43,902 bases of DNA, taken from the NCBI RefSeq assembly GCF_023716925.1, contig NZ_JAMQQG010000001.1:83885-127786 (forward strand). Direction: 5' to 3'. This DNA is from Frankia sp. R82 (GTDB lineage Bacteria > Actinomycetota > Actinomycetes > Frankiales > Frankiaceae). This document shows positions 1 to 7,877 of this stretch, in pieces. A program made the translations under genes and the position numbers. The first letter of the stretch is position 1. Every line of letters begins with the position of its first letter. The notes below the pieces were generated by a model. That model was not told where the DNA came from. It saw nothing but the letters and a program-made list of their open reading frames with translations, and made no database searches.

Positions 1-105
1 GCGACGGTTCCGCGGAACACCACCAGACGCGACGGTTCCGCGGAACACCACCAGACGCGACGGTTCCGCGGAACACCACCAGACGCGACGGTTCCGCGGA
101 ACACC
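1..105. repeat. 28-bp tandem repeat array, cut by the window edge
   Basis: Three identical 28-bp units (1-28, 29-56, 57-84) are followed by a 21-bp partial copy (85-105). Each unit contains the perfect 12-bp palindrome GTTCCGCGGAAC. The units abut without spacers, so this is not CRISPR. The array lies just beyond the 3' end of the minus-strand thiolase gene and may continue left of the window. Its role is unknown; a protein-binding array or slippage-generated intergenic repeat are both possible. Confidence 0.9.
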
Positions 106-106
106 G

Positions 107-128
107 GGCCGGGGCCGAAGCCCCGGCC
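107..128 (-). terminator. Strong hairpin after the thiolase gene
   Basis: A perfect 9-bp GC stem (GGCCGGGGC / GCCCCGGCC) closes a 4-nt CGAA loop, 7 bp past the stop codon of the minus-strand thiolase. No U-tract follows, as is common in high-GC actinobacteria. It is probably the transcription terminator or an mRNA 3'-end stabiliser. Confidence 0.65.
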
Positions 129-135
129 GGTGTCC

Positions 136-1365
136 TCAGGAGGCGATGCGCTCGTAGATGGCGGTGATGCCCTGGCCGCCGCCGATGCAGAGGGTCTCGA
201 GGCCGTAGCGGGCCTCGCGGCGGTGCATCTCGTGGAGCAGGGTGGCCAGGATGCGACCACCGGTGGCGGCGACGGGGTGGCCGAGGGAGATACCGGAACC
301 GTTGACGTTGAAGCGGTCCCAGTCCGCGGCGGACCAGTCGCCGGCGGGGAAGCCCCACTCGCGGGTGCAGGCGAGGACCTGCGCGGCGAACGCCTCGTTG
401 AGCTCGATCAGGTCGATGTCGGAGAGCTTCAGGCCGGCGCGGTCGAGTGCCTTCGCGGTCGCGGGGACCGGGCCGATGCCCATCCGCGACGGTTCGACGC
501 CGGCGACGGCCCAGCTGACCAGACGGGCCAGCGGACGCAGGCCGAGCCGCTCGGCGGCCTCGGGGTGGGTGACGACGCAGACCGAAGCACCGTCGTTCTG
601 ACCGCTGGAGTTACCGGCGGTGACGGTGGCCTCGGTGTCCTCGCGGCCCATGATGGGCCGCAGCCGGCCGAGGGTCTCCAGGCTGGAATCGGCGCGCGGG
701 TGCTCGTCGGTGTCGACGACGGTGGTGGCCTTGCGGCTTTTCACCGTCACCGGAATGATCTCGTCCTTGAACCGGCCCTCGGTCTGGGCGGCCACGGCGC
801 GCTGGTGTGAGCGCAGCGAGAACTCGTCCTGCTCGGCGCGGGAGATGCCGTACTCGCGGCGCAGGTTCTCCGCGGTCTCGATCATCCCACCGGGGACGGG
901 GTGGTTGACGCCGCCGGCGGTCGTGCGACCGCGAGCGAGGGCGTCGTGCAGGGTGAGGTTGCCCGAGTTCGGACCCCAGCGCAGGTCGGTGGAGTAGAAC
1001 GCGGCGTTGCTCATGCTCTCCGCACCGCCGGCGAGCACCACGTCGGCCACGCCGGTCTGCACCTGCATCGCGGCGAACGCGACGGCCTGCACACCCGACC
1101 CACAGCGCCGGTCGAGCTGCAGCCCGGGGACGGTGATGTCCAGGCCCGCGTCCAGGGCGACGACCCGACCGAGTGCCGGCGCCTCCATCGTCGGGTAGCA
1201 GGAGCCGAACAGGACGTCGTCGATGTCCGCGGAGCCCAGGCCCGTGCGCTCGAGCAGGCCACGCAGGACGGTGGCGCCGAGCTCGTGGGCGGTCAGCCCC
1301 TTGAAGACACCGCCGTAGCGCCCGACCGCGGTCCGGACCGGCTCACAGATCACCGCGTCACGCAT
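136..1365 (-). CDS. Thiolase (acetyl-CoA C-acyltransferase family)
   Basis: A 409-aa protein of normal length for a FadA-type thiolase, which cleaves 3-ketoacyl-CoA with CoA in the cytoplasm. The nucleophile lies in DRRCGSG (Cys88), followed by ELNEAFAAQ, the active-site His in GISLGHPVAATGG, and the C-terminal CIGGGQG with the second catalytic Cys. The start is the ATG at 1365 because GGGAG lies 6 nt upstream; an in-frame ATG six codons earlier lacks such a site. It is transcribed away from the SDR/thiolase pair at 1772-3790, across a 400-bp divergent promoter region. It probably performs the last thiolysis of a beta-oxidation-like pathway; the exact substrate cannot be read from sequence. 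Confidence 0.92.
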   Translation of the reverse strand: MRDAVICEPVRTAVGRYGGVFKGLTAHELGATVLRGLLERTGLGSADIDDVLFGSCYPTMEAPALGRVVALDAGLDITVPGLQLDRRCGSGVQAVAFAAMQVQTGVADVVLAGGAESMSNAAFYSTDLRWGPNSGNLTLHDALARGRTTAGGVNHPVPGGMIETAENLRREYGISRAEQDEFSLRSHQRAVAAQTEGRFKDEIIPVTVKSRKATTVVDTDEHPRADSSLETLGRLRPIMGREDTEATVTAGNSSGQNDGASVCVVTHPEAAERLGLRPLARLVSWAVAGVEPSRMGIGPVPATAKALDRAGLKLSDIDLIELNEAFAAQVLACTREWGFPAGDWSAADWDRFNVNGSGISLGHPVAATGGRILATLLHEMHRREARYGLETLCIGGGQGITAIYERIAS

Positions 1366-1487
1366 GAGAACTCCCGTCTGCACCTACGCCATCCCGGGGG
1401 ACGGCCCACACACGCCACGTCCCGGGCCGGTTCCGAACAGCACGATAACGCGGCGGGGACGCACATTCCGCAATCGTGCCGACGTTC

Positions 1488-1515
1488 TGATCATTCCCGC
1501 AAACGGCCTGATCAT
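1488..1515. promoter_or_regulatory. Paired TGATCAT sites in the divergent promoter
   Basis: Two copies of TGATCAT (1488-1494 and 1509-1515) are centred 21 bp apart, two helical turns. Each contains the palindrome TGATCA. They lie between the divergently transcribed thiolase (minus) and SDR (plus), where a regulator would bind. No regulator can be assigned. The rest of the 1366-1771 gap holds a tandem repeat (1671-1730) and no gene that I can support. Confidence 0.35.
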
Positions 1516-1670
1516 GGGGCTGTTGTGGGGTGATCCGCATTTCTGGCGCCGTCCACGGCGGCAAAGTAGGCTCTTGCGCCGGTGACCTCGCCGACGCGGC
1601 CGGCCCGACCTTCCGGCGCGCGCACCTGGGCACCCCGGCACGCGCTCCCCGGCTTCGGCCGCCCTGTGGC

Positions 1671-1730
1671 CGTCAGACCTGGCACCGTCAGACCTGGCAC
1701 CGTCGGACCTGGCACCGTCAGACCTGACAG
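1671..1730. repeat. 15-bp tandem repeat, four copies
   Basis: Four consecutive 15-bp units based on CGTCAGACCTGGCAC (1671-1685, 1686-1700, 1701-1715, 1716-1730); the third has one change and the last two or three. They lie 40 bp upstream of the SDR start, so they could alter spacing in its promoter or be neutral slippage products. Confidence 0.9.
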
Positions 1731-1771
1731 CTGACATGGATGGCATGCCCACCGTGAACTAGGAGATGCTG

Positions 1772-2530
1772 ATGAGCGAAACCCGACGCGTCGCGATCGT
1801 GACCGGGGCGGCCCGGGGTCTTGGCGCGGCCACGGCCCGCCGGCTCGCCACCGACGGCTTTGCCGTCGCCCTGGTCGACCTGGACGAGGCGGGGGCCAAG
1901 GAGGTGGCCGAGAGCATCGTCGCGGACGGTGGGGCAGCCCTTGCCGCCGTCGCGGACATCAGCGACGGCGCGCAGGTCGCCTCGGTCGTCGCCCGGGTCG
2001 CAAGCGAGCTTGGTCCGCCCACCGTGCTGGTGAACAACGCCGGCATCACGCGGGACAACCTCATCTTCAAGATGCCCGAGTCCGAATGGGACCTGGTGCT
2101 TGCCGTGCACCTGCGCGGTGCGTTCCTGATGACCCGCGAGGTCCAGAAGTACATGGTCGAGGCCAGGTACGGCCGGATCGTCAACCTGTCGAGCACGTCC
2201 GCGCTGGGCAACCGCGGCCAGGCGAACTACTCGGCGGCCAAGGCCGGTATCCAGGGTTTCACCAAGACGATCGCGTTCGAGCTCGGCAAGTTCGGGATCA
2301 CGGCCAACTCCGTCGCCCCCGGCTTCATCGCCAGCGAGATGACGAAGGCGACCGCCGAGCGGCTCGGCAAGGACTGGGAGGAGTACAAGGTCGAGCGGGC
2401 CAAGTCGATCCCGGTCGCCCGGGTCGGTGTCCCCGAGGACATCGCGCACACCGTGTCGTTCCTGGTCAGTGAGGGTGCCGGCTACGTCTCCGGTCAGGTC
2501 ATCTACGTCGCCGGTGGCCCGCGGAACTGA
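1772..2530 (+). CDS. SDR-family oxidoreductase (FabG-like)
   Basis: A 252-aa classical short-chain dehydrogenase/reductase. It has the nucleotide-binding TGAARGLG (11-18), NNAG (88-91), and the Ser140/Tyr153/Lys157 catalytic set in NLSSTS and YSAAK. The family oxidises or reduces hydroxyl/keto groups, here most likely on a 3-hydroxyacyl-CoA or ring ketone. Two ATGs are 6 nt apart; AGGAG at 1761-1765 abuts the first and is properly spaced from the second, so ATG 1772 is chosen. A thiolase follows 75 bp downstream on the same strand, an order typical of beta-oxidation (hydroxyacyl-CoA dehydrogenase, then thiolase). Confidence 0.92.
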   Translation: MSETRRVAIVTGAARGLGAATARRLATDGFAVALVDLDEAGAKEVAESIVADGGAALAAVADISDGAQVASVVARVASELGPPTVLVNNAGITRDNLIFKMPESEWDLVLAVHLRGAFLMTREVQKYMVEARYGRIVNLSSTSALGNRGQANYSAAKAGIQGFTKTIAFELGKFGITANSVAPGFIASEMTKATAERLGKDWEEYKVERAKSIPVARVGVPEDIAHTVSFLVSEGAGYVSGQVIYVAGGPRN

Positions 2531-2563
2531 CCCGTCAGGCCACAGCGGCGCACGCCGAAGCAG

Positions 2564-2597
2564 CGTAAGCAGCCAACCAGCGCAAGCAGCCAACAAG
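2564..2597. repeat. 17-bp tandem duplication
   Basis: Two adjacent 17-bp units (CGYAAGCAGCCAACMAG) fill the gap between the SDR and the thiolase; the second ends just before the Shine-Dalgarno GGTGGAG of the thiolase. It is one of several 15-18-bp arrays in this region. Confidence 0.85.
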
Positions 2598-2605
2598 GTG
2601 GAGAG

Positions 2606-3790
2606 ATGACGGGCACCGAGGTCGTGGTGGTGGACGCCTGCCGGTCGGCGATCGGCAAGCGCAAGGGGTCACTGAAGGACGTCCAGGCGCCGGACCTGCT
2701 CGGGGATGTGCTGCGCGGCCTGTTCGACCGCACCGGCCTCGACCCGGCGCTCGTCGGGCAGCTCGTCGTCGGCTGCGTCAGCCAGGTCGGCCAGCAGGCG
2801 GCGAACATCGCCCGCAACGCCTGGCTCGGTGCCGGCCTGCCGCTGGAGGTCGGCGGTTCGACCGTGCAGGCCCAGTGCGGATCGTCGCACCAGGCGACCA
2901 CGATGGCGCACGCGCTGGTCGGCTCGGGCCTGATCGACATCGCGGTCGTCGGCGGCATCGAGTCGATGAACCAGGTGCCGATCAACGCCAGCGTCGACGT
3001 GCCCTACGGCACCGGGCGGGGCGAGCGGTTCCGCGAGCACTACGAGGTGACCACCCAGTTCGAGGGCGCGGAGCGGATCGCCGAGCGGTGGAACATCACC
3101 CGCGACGACCTCGAGGCCTACGCGCTGCTCGCCCAGCAGCGCGCGGCCGTCGCCGTCGCCGAGGGACGCTTCACCGGCCAGATCGTCCCCGTCTCGGCAC
3201 CGGTTACCGACGACGAGGGCACCGTCGTCGGCCACAAGCCGTTCACCATGGACGAGGCGCTGCGGGCCACCACGCTCGAGGGTCTGGCCAAGCTGAAGAC
3301 CAACATGCCCGACCGTCCCGGTGGCAGCCGGCACACCGCTGGCACGTCGTCCCAGTTCGCCGACGGCGCCTCGGCGATCCTGCTCACCAGCGCCGCCCGC
3401 GCCGAGCAGCTCGGTCTGCCCGCCCGCGCCCGGCTGGTCCACTCGGTGCTGGTCGGCTGCGACCCGGTGACGATGCTCACCGGGCCGATCCCGTCCACCC
3501 GCAAGCTGCTCGCCGAGACCGGCCTGACCATCGATGACATCGACGTGTTCGAGGTCAACGAGGCGTTCGCGTCGGTCGTGCTGGCCTGGCGCAAGGAGCT
3601 CGGCGCCGACCTGGACAAGGTCAATCCCAACGGGGGAGCCATCCCGTTCGGCCATCCGCTCGGCGCGTCCGGCGGCATCCTGCTCACCCGCGCCCTGAAC
3701 GAGCTCGAGCGTACCGGCGGTCGCTACGGTCTGATCACCATGTGCTGCGGCGGCGGCCTGGGCACCGCCTCCCTCATCGAACGTCTCTGA
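2606..3790 (+). CDS. Thiolase (acetyl-CoA C-acyltransferase family)
   Basis: A 394-aa thiolase. Nucleophilic Cys91 lies in QAQCGSS; EVNEAFASV, the active-site His in PFGHPLGASGG and the second catalytic Cys in CCGGGLG follow. ATG 2606 has GGTGGAG immediately upstream. It is downstream of an SDR in the same operon, so the pair probably runs the last two steps of a side-chain or ring degradation. It differs from the thiolase at 136-1365 (CGSS against CGSG around the nucleophile, different N-terminus), so the two are paralogues rather than a recent duplication. It is convergent with the SDR at 3863, separated by a perfect hairpin. Confidence 0.93.
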   Translation: MTGTEVVVVDACRSAIGKRKGSLKDVQAPDLLGDVLRGLFDRTGLDPALVGQLVVGCVSQVGQQAANIARNAWLGAGLPLEVGGSTVQAQCGSSHQATTMAHALVGSGLIDIAVVGGIESMNQVPINASVDVPYGTGRGERFREHYEVTTQFEGAERIAERWNITRDDLEAYALLAQQRAAVAVAEGRFTGQIVPVSAPVTDDEGTVVGHKPFTMDEALRATTLEGLAKLKTNMPDRPGGSRHTAGTSSQFADGASAILLTSAARAEQLGLPARARLVHSVLVGCDPVTMLTGPIPSTRKLLAETGLTIDDIDVFEVNEAFASVVLAWRKELGADLDKVNPNGGAIPFGHPLGASGGILLTRALNELERTGGRYGLITMCCGGGLGTASLIERL

Positions 3791-3812
3791 CGTCGCTGAT
3801 CCCGTCCGGGCC

Positions 3813-3846
3813 GCCCGCGCCGCTCACCTGAACGAGCGGCGCGGGC
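3813..3846. terminator. Bidirectional terminator between convergent genes
   Basis: A perfect 13-bp inverted repeat (GCCCGCGCCGCTC and its complement) with an 8-nt loop sits midway between the thiolase ending at 3790 (plus) and the SDR ending at 3863 (minus). Its position and symmetry fit a shared terminator for both strands. Confidence 0.75.
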
Positions 3847-3862
3847 AGCGCGGGCGGCGCGG

Positions 3863-4669
3863 TCAGTGGCAGGACATGCCGCCGTCGACGGCCAGCGTGA
3901 TGCCGGTGACGTAGGACGAGCCGGGTGACGCGAGGAAGATCACGGCGGCGTCGAGTTCGTGGGACTCGCCGATACGAGGCAGGATGCCGGTGTTGGTGAT
4001 GAACGCGGTCAGGGTCTCGCGGGGGACGTCCGCGGTCAGTTCGGTCTCGAAGTAGCCGGGGGCGATGGCGTTGACGCGGATGCCCTTGCGGTCGGACCAC
4101 TGCTGGGCAAGGTCGCGGGTGAGGCCGATCAGACCGGACTTGCTCGCGCTGTAGGCGGCCTGCGGGGTGTACGACTTGACCAGGCCCAGCACGCTCGCGA
4201 TGTTGATGATCGACGAGCCGGGGCGCATGTGGCGGGCGCAGGCCTGGGCGGCCCAGTAGGCGCCGTTGAGGTTGATGTCGATGACCCGGCGGAACTCGTC
4301 GGGCTTCTCCCTTGAGGCGGGGACGGCGGTGCCGATCCCGGCGTTGTTCACCAGGATGTCGATGCGGCCGAACTCGGCGAAGGCTGCGTCGGCAAGGGCC
4401 GTGCAGGCGTCGGGGTCGGCGATGTCGGTCTCCACCGCGAGGGTGCGCCGTCCGGTGGACTCGGCGACCGCGGTCGCGACCTCGCGCAGCCGGTCGGCGC
4501 GGCGGGCCGCGAGCACCACGTCGGCGCCGGCCTCGGCGAGGATCTGGGCGAACCGGGCGCCGAGCCCGGAACTCGCGCCGGTCACGACGGCGACCCGGCC
4601 GTCCAGCCGGAACAGATCCAGCACACCGCCGGCGCCGTTGGAGCCGGTAGCAGAGCTGTCACCGCTCAT
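3863..4669 (-). CDS. SDR-family oxidoreductase, last gene of the ACAD-kinase-SDR operon
   Basis: A 268-aa SDR with TGASSGLG (30-37), NNAG (108-111), a Ser in NIASVLG and Tyr/Lys in YSASK (173-177). It ends in VDGGMS, usual for gluconate-dehydrogenase-like SDRs. The first 20 residues are a Gly/Ser-rich lead. Its ATG overlaps the stop of the upstream kinase-like gene by 4 bp (ATGA, 4666-4669), so translation is coupled. In levulinate-type pathways a dehydrogenase of this family accompanies a 4-hydroxyacyl-CoA kinase and an acyl-CoA dehydrogenase, which makes a role on the same substrate likely. Substrate unproven. Confidence 0.92.
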   Translation of the reverse strand: MSGDSSATGSNGAGGVLDLFRLDGRVAVVTGASSGLGARFAQILAEAGADVVLAARRADRLREVATAVAESTGRRTLAVETDIADPDACTALADAAFAEFGRIDILVNNAGIGTAVPASREKPDEFRRVIDINLNGAYWAAQACARHMRPGSSIINIASVLGLVKSYTPQAAYSASKSGLIGLTRDLAQQWSDRKGIRVNAIAPGYFETELTADVPRETLTAFITNTGILPRIGESHELDAAVIFLASPGSSYVTGITLAVDGGMSCH

Positions 4670-5787
4670 GCCGGGACCACCTTTCCGTCATAGGTCCGGT
4701 CCGCCAGGGCCTGCAGGCCGGCCGCGGCGAGCGGGGCGGTGGCCTCGCCGACCCGGTCGAAACCTTCGCCACGGGTGAGGCCCTGCAGGTGACGGGCGTG
4801 GATGCCTTCCGCGATCACCGCGATCTTGAAGTAGGCCAGGCCCAGGTAGAAGGAGAACGCGCCGAGGCTGCGGCCGGTGGCGGCGACGTACCGGTCGATC
4901 AGGGCGTCGGCGGCGGGCATCCGCGGGCTGGTGGCGGCGGCGGAGCCGGCAAGGACGGGGGCGAACGCCGGATCGGCGTAGGCCAGGTGCAGGCCGAGGT
5001 CGGCGAGCGGGTCGCCGAGGGCGGCCATCTCCCAGTCGACGACGGCGCGGATGTCGGTCGGGTCGGCCGGGTTGAGGATGACGTTGTCGATGCGGAAGTC
5101 ACCGTGCACGATCGACGCGCCGGACTCGACCGGGCAGAGCTCGGCGAGCCGGGCGTGCAGCGCGTCCACATCGGGCAGTTCGGCGGTGCGGACCCGCTGC
5201 CACTGGTCGTGCCAGCGGCGGACCTGGCGGGTGAGATACCCCTGCGGGCGGCCGAAGTCGCCCAGGCCCACCGCGGCGGGGTCGACGGCGTGTAGCCGGG
5301 CGAGCACGTCGACGAGCGCGAACGCGCAGGCGTCCACCTGGGCCTGGTCGAGCGCCGCGAGCTCCTCCTCGGTGCGGATCACCGAACCGTCGACGAACTC
5401 GACGACCGCGAACTGCACACCGAGTGGCCCGCTCGCGTCGCTGGACGCCACCGCCCGGGCCACCGGCACGCCGCTGCCGGCGAGCGCCGAGACGATCCGG
5501 TACTCCCGCAGCATGTCGTGGGCGGACGGAGTGAGCCCGCCGAGCGGCGGACGGCGCAGGACCCAGCGGTACTCACCCGCGGTGAGCAGGTAGGTCAGGT
5601 TGGACCGGCCACCCGAGAGCAGCCTCGCCGACAGCGGCCCGGTGAAGCCCTCGACCCGCTCGGCGAAATACGCCTCGAGCGCGGGCAGATCCAGTCCCTC
5701 GACGGCGCCGCTGTCCGCGGCCAGCTCATCCCCGGTCGCCTCGACTCCGGTAACTCCGGTAACTCCACTCTCGGTCACGCCGCTCAC
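4666..5787 (-). CDS. ACAD10/11-like phosphotransferase (APH fold), putative hydroxyacyl-CoA kinase
   Basis: A 373-aa protein with the aminoglycoside-phosphotransferase/choline-kinase fold. It has a GGRSNLTYLL glycine-rich start (59-68), catalytic IVHGDFRIDN (226-235) and metal-binding DWEMAALGDPLADLG (251-265). The spacing and wording of these motifs match the N-terminal kinase domain of mammalian ACAD10/ACAD11 and bacterial LvaA rather than drug-resistance enzymes. It sits between an acyl-CoA dehydrogenase and an SDR with 4-bp overlaps on both sides, which argues for a metabolic kinase acting on a CoA-bound hydroxy acid. The first 35 residues are low complexity (repeated GVTGVT) and could be untranslated if an internal start is used, but the ATGA overlap supports the long form. 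Function is inferred from family and context. Confidence 0.88.
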   Translation of the reverse strand: MSGVTESGVTGVTGVEATGDELAADSGAVEGLDLPALEAYFAERVEGFTGPLSARLLSGGRSNLTYLLTAGEYRWVLRRPPLGGLTPSAHDMLREYRIVSALAGSGVPVARAVASSDASGPLGVQFAVVEFVDGSVIRTEEELAALDQAQVDACAFALVDVLARLHAVDPAAVGLGDFGRPQGYLTRQVRRWHDQWQRVRTAELPDVDALHARLAELCPVESGASIVHGDFRIDNVILNPADPTDIRAVVDWEMAALGDPLADLGLHLAYADPAFAPVLAGSAAATSPRMPAADALIDRYVAATGRSLGAFSFYLGLAYFKIAVIAEGIHARHLQGLTRGEGFDRVGEATAPLAAAGLQALADRTYDGKVVPA

Positions 5788-6983
5788 CGACCGGCACCGG
5801 ACGTGGCGGCGTGGCGGGCGACGCGGCGGGCGATCGCCCAGCGGTGGGTCTCGGACGGACCGTCGTAGATCCGGAACGGCCGGACCTCGCGCAGGAAACG
5901 GCTCAGCGGGACATCGCCGGAGACACCGAGCGCGCCACAGATCTGCAGCGAGCGATCGACGACCCGGTAGATCGCCTCAGCGCAGAACGTCTTCGCGATC
6001 GCGGTCGACTGGGCGCCGGAGCGGCCCTGGTCGAGCTCCCAACAGGCCTGGTTGATCAGTCCGCGGGAGGCCGCGATGTCGATCTCGTTGTCCGCGATCA
6101 TCTGCTGGATCATGCCGAGTTCGACCAGGCGGGAGCCGAACATCTCTCGTTCGTTCGCCCGGCGCACGGCGATGTCGCGGGCGTGTTTCGCGATGCCCAG
6201 CCAGCGCATGCAGTGCGTCATCCGGGCGGGGCCCAGGCGCACCTGGGCGTAGCGGAAGCCCTCGTCCACCTCACCGAGGACGGCGGAGTCGGGCACCTCG
6301 CAGTCGTCGAAGACCAGCTCACAGTGGCCGCCGAACAACGTCTCGTCCAGCGTCTCGATGTGTCGGACGATCTTCATGCCGGGGTTGTCGGCATCGACGA
6401 GGAACATCGTCGCGCCGCCGGTGGCGACCCCGGGCTCGCCGGAGGTGCGCGCCATGCAGATCGCGAAGCCCGCACCGTCCGCGCCGGTGATGAACCACTT
6501 GCGGCCGTTGATTCGCCAGCCGCCGTCGATCCGCTCGGCCCGGGTGAGCAGCGCCCGCGGGTCGGAGCCGGCGCCGGGGGCGGGTTCGGTCATCGCGAAG
6601 CAGGAGCGGATCTCGCCGGTGGCCAGTGGCCGCAGGTACTGCTCCTTCTGCTCGTCGGTCGCGATGATCTCGAGCATGTGCATGTTGCCCTCGTCGGGCG
6701 CGGCGATGTTCAGCGCGAGCGGGCCGAGCAGCGCGTAGCCGGCCTCCTCGAACACGGTGGCGCGCCCGCGCATGTCCAGCCCGTGACCGCCGTACTCGAC
6801 GCTGACGTGCGGGGCGAACACCCCGGCCGCGCGGGCGGCGTCCTGCAGCTCACGGCGCCGCTCGGACGTGGGGGCGACGACACCGTCACGGGCCTCGAGT
6901 GGCAGCACCACGTCGCGGACGAACGCGGCGGTGCGCTGGGCCAGATCGGCGACGAACGGCTCGGGGGCGAGGTCAATGGTCAT
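5784..6983 (-). CDS. Acyl-CoA dehydrogenase, ACAD10/11 type
   Basis: A 399-aa FAD-dependent acyl-CoA dehydrogenase. The family signature runs through CFAMTEPAPGAGSDP (128-142) and GRKWFITGADG; the C-terminus has the YDGPSETHRWAIARR segment, like the DGPxEVH of ACAD10/11. The open frame extends 57 codons further upstream, but ATG 6983 is preceded by GGTGGAG at good spacing and begins a typical N-terminus, so it is taken as the start. The stop overlaps the kinase start by 4 bp. First gene of a three-gene operon, divergent from a TetR gene at 7257. In known systems such an ACAD removes the phosphate introduced by the kinase and yields an enoyl-CoA. Confidence 0.92.
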   Translation of the reverse strand: MTIDLAPEPFVADLAQRTAAFVRDVVLPLEARDGVVAPTSERRRELQDAARAAGVFAPHVSVEYGGHGLDMRGRATVFEEAGYALLGPLALNIAAPDEGNMHMLEIIATDEQKEQYLRPLATGEIRSCFAMTEPAPGAGSDPRALLTRAERIDGGWRINGRKWFITGADGAGFAICMARTSGEPGVATGGATMFLVDADNPGMKIVRHIETLDETLFGGHCELVFDDCEVPDSAVLGEVDEGFRYAQVRLGPARMTHCMRWLGIAKHARDIAVRRANEREMFGSRLVELGMIQQMIADNEIDIAASRGLINQACWELDQGRSGAQSTAIAKTFCAEAIYRVVDRSLQICGALGVSGDVPLSRFLREVRPFRIYDGPSETHRWAIARRVARHAATSGAGR

Positions 6984-7076
6984 CAGGTCTCCACCGGAGC
7001 GGCGTTGCTGGCAGGTGCGGGTGAACAGCTGTCCCGGACCGGCTGTGCCCGGGACGGGCAGCGTCCGGGGCAGGCA

Positions 7077-7092
7077 GCTAATGGTCGTTAGC
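7077..7092. promoter_or_regulatory. Inverted repeat GCTAA-N6-TTAGC, putative TetR operator
   Basis: A 16-bp perfect dyad with 5-bp arms lies between the divergent ACAD operon (start 6983) and the TetR gene (start 7257). This is the classical place for a TetR operator controlling both directions. The half-site TTAGC also occurs in the larger sites at 8819-8854 and 11891-11926. Confidence 0.45.
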
Positions 7093-7256
7093 GAAATCCT
7101 AGAAGCGGCTTTCGTAGCCCGCAACCGGTCCCCGCTACCATCAGGGCATTCCAACGAGCAGCGCCGCGCTATCGCCTGTTAGCAGCGAAGGTTCGACGCG
7201 CGGCGGCGGTGCGCGATGTCCGACGGCGCCGCTCGACGGTGGGAGGTGATCGAGGA

Positions 7257-7853
7257 GTGGGACGGACCGGCTCGGCGCGTTCCGGGGAGATCCTGGCCGC
7301 CGCTCTCGATCTTTTTACCCGTCTTGGTTATGAGGCGACCACGATGGCCGACATCGGCACCGCGGTCGGGGTACGCGGGCCCAGCCTGTACCGGCATGTG
7401 GCGTCCAAGCAGGACATCCTGGCCCAGATCATGACGCGGACGATGGAGGAGCTGCTGGCGGCGCACCGGTCGGCGCTGGCCGGCCTGGCCGGTACCGCGC
7501 AGGATGATCCGGTCGAGCGGCTACGCCGGGCCACCGAGGCGCATGTGCGCTATCACGCGCGGCACCGGCGGGAGGCGTTCGTCGGCAACCGGGAGATCCG
7601 CAGCCTCGTCGCGCCGGGACGGGCCCGGGTGCTGGCACTGCGGGCCGACTACGAGCGCTGTTTCCGGGACCTGATCGAAACGGGCATCCAGGCCGGCCGG
7701 TTCGACGTGACCTCCGCGCAGTTGGCCTCCTACGCCATCCTTGACCTGGGGATGGGAGTGGCCGTGTGGTTCCGGGAGGAGACCTCACCGGACGAGGACG
7801 CGGTGGTCTGGCAGTACGGCCAGTTCGCGCTGCGTCTGGTCGGCGCGCACTGA
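7257..7853 (+). CDS. TetR-family transcriptional regulator
   Basis: A 198-aa regulator. The N-terminal HTH reads TMADIGTAVGVRGPSLYRHV, and the C-terminal half resembles ligand domains of KstR2/FadR-like TetR proteins that sense acyl-CoA. The start is decided by the ribosome site: GGGAGGTGATC at 7241-7251 is nearly complementary to the 16S tail and is correctly spaced from GTG 7257. An upstream in-frame GTG at 7209 has no such site. It is divergent from the ACAD-kinase-SDR operon, which it probably represses in the absence of a CoA-ester inducer. It is convergent with the IclR gene, 24 bp away. Confidence 0.9.
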   Translation: MGRTGSARSGEILAAALDLFTRLGYEATTMADIGTAVGVRGPSLYRHVASKQDILAQIMTRTMEELLAAHRSALAGLAGTAQDDPVERLRRATEAHVRYHARHRREAFVGNREIRSLVAPGRARVLALRADYERCFRDLIETGIQAGRFDVTSAQLASYAILDLGMGVAVWFREETSPDEDAVVWQYGQFALRLVGAH

Positions 7854-7877
7854 TGCGAGGTGCCGCGCCCTCCCGGG

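Noticed and set aside
1-105. CRISPR array
   Set aside because: The 28-bp units are contiguous without spacers and there are no cas genes.
4666-5787. Antibiotic-resistance aminoglycoside phosphotransferase
   Set aside because: The fold is the same, but motif wording and the coupled acyl-CoA dehydrogenase and SDR genes point to the metabolic ACAD10/11-like group.
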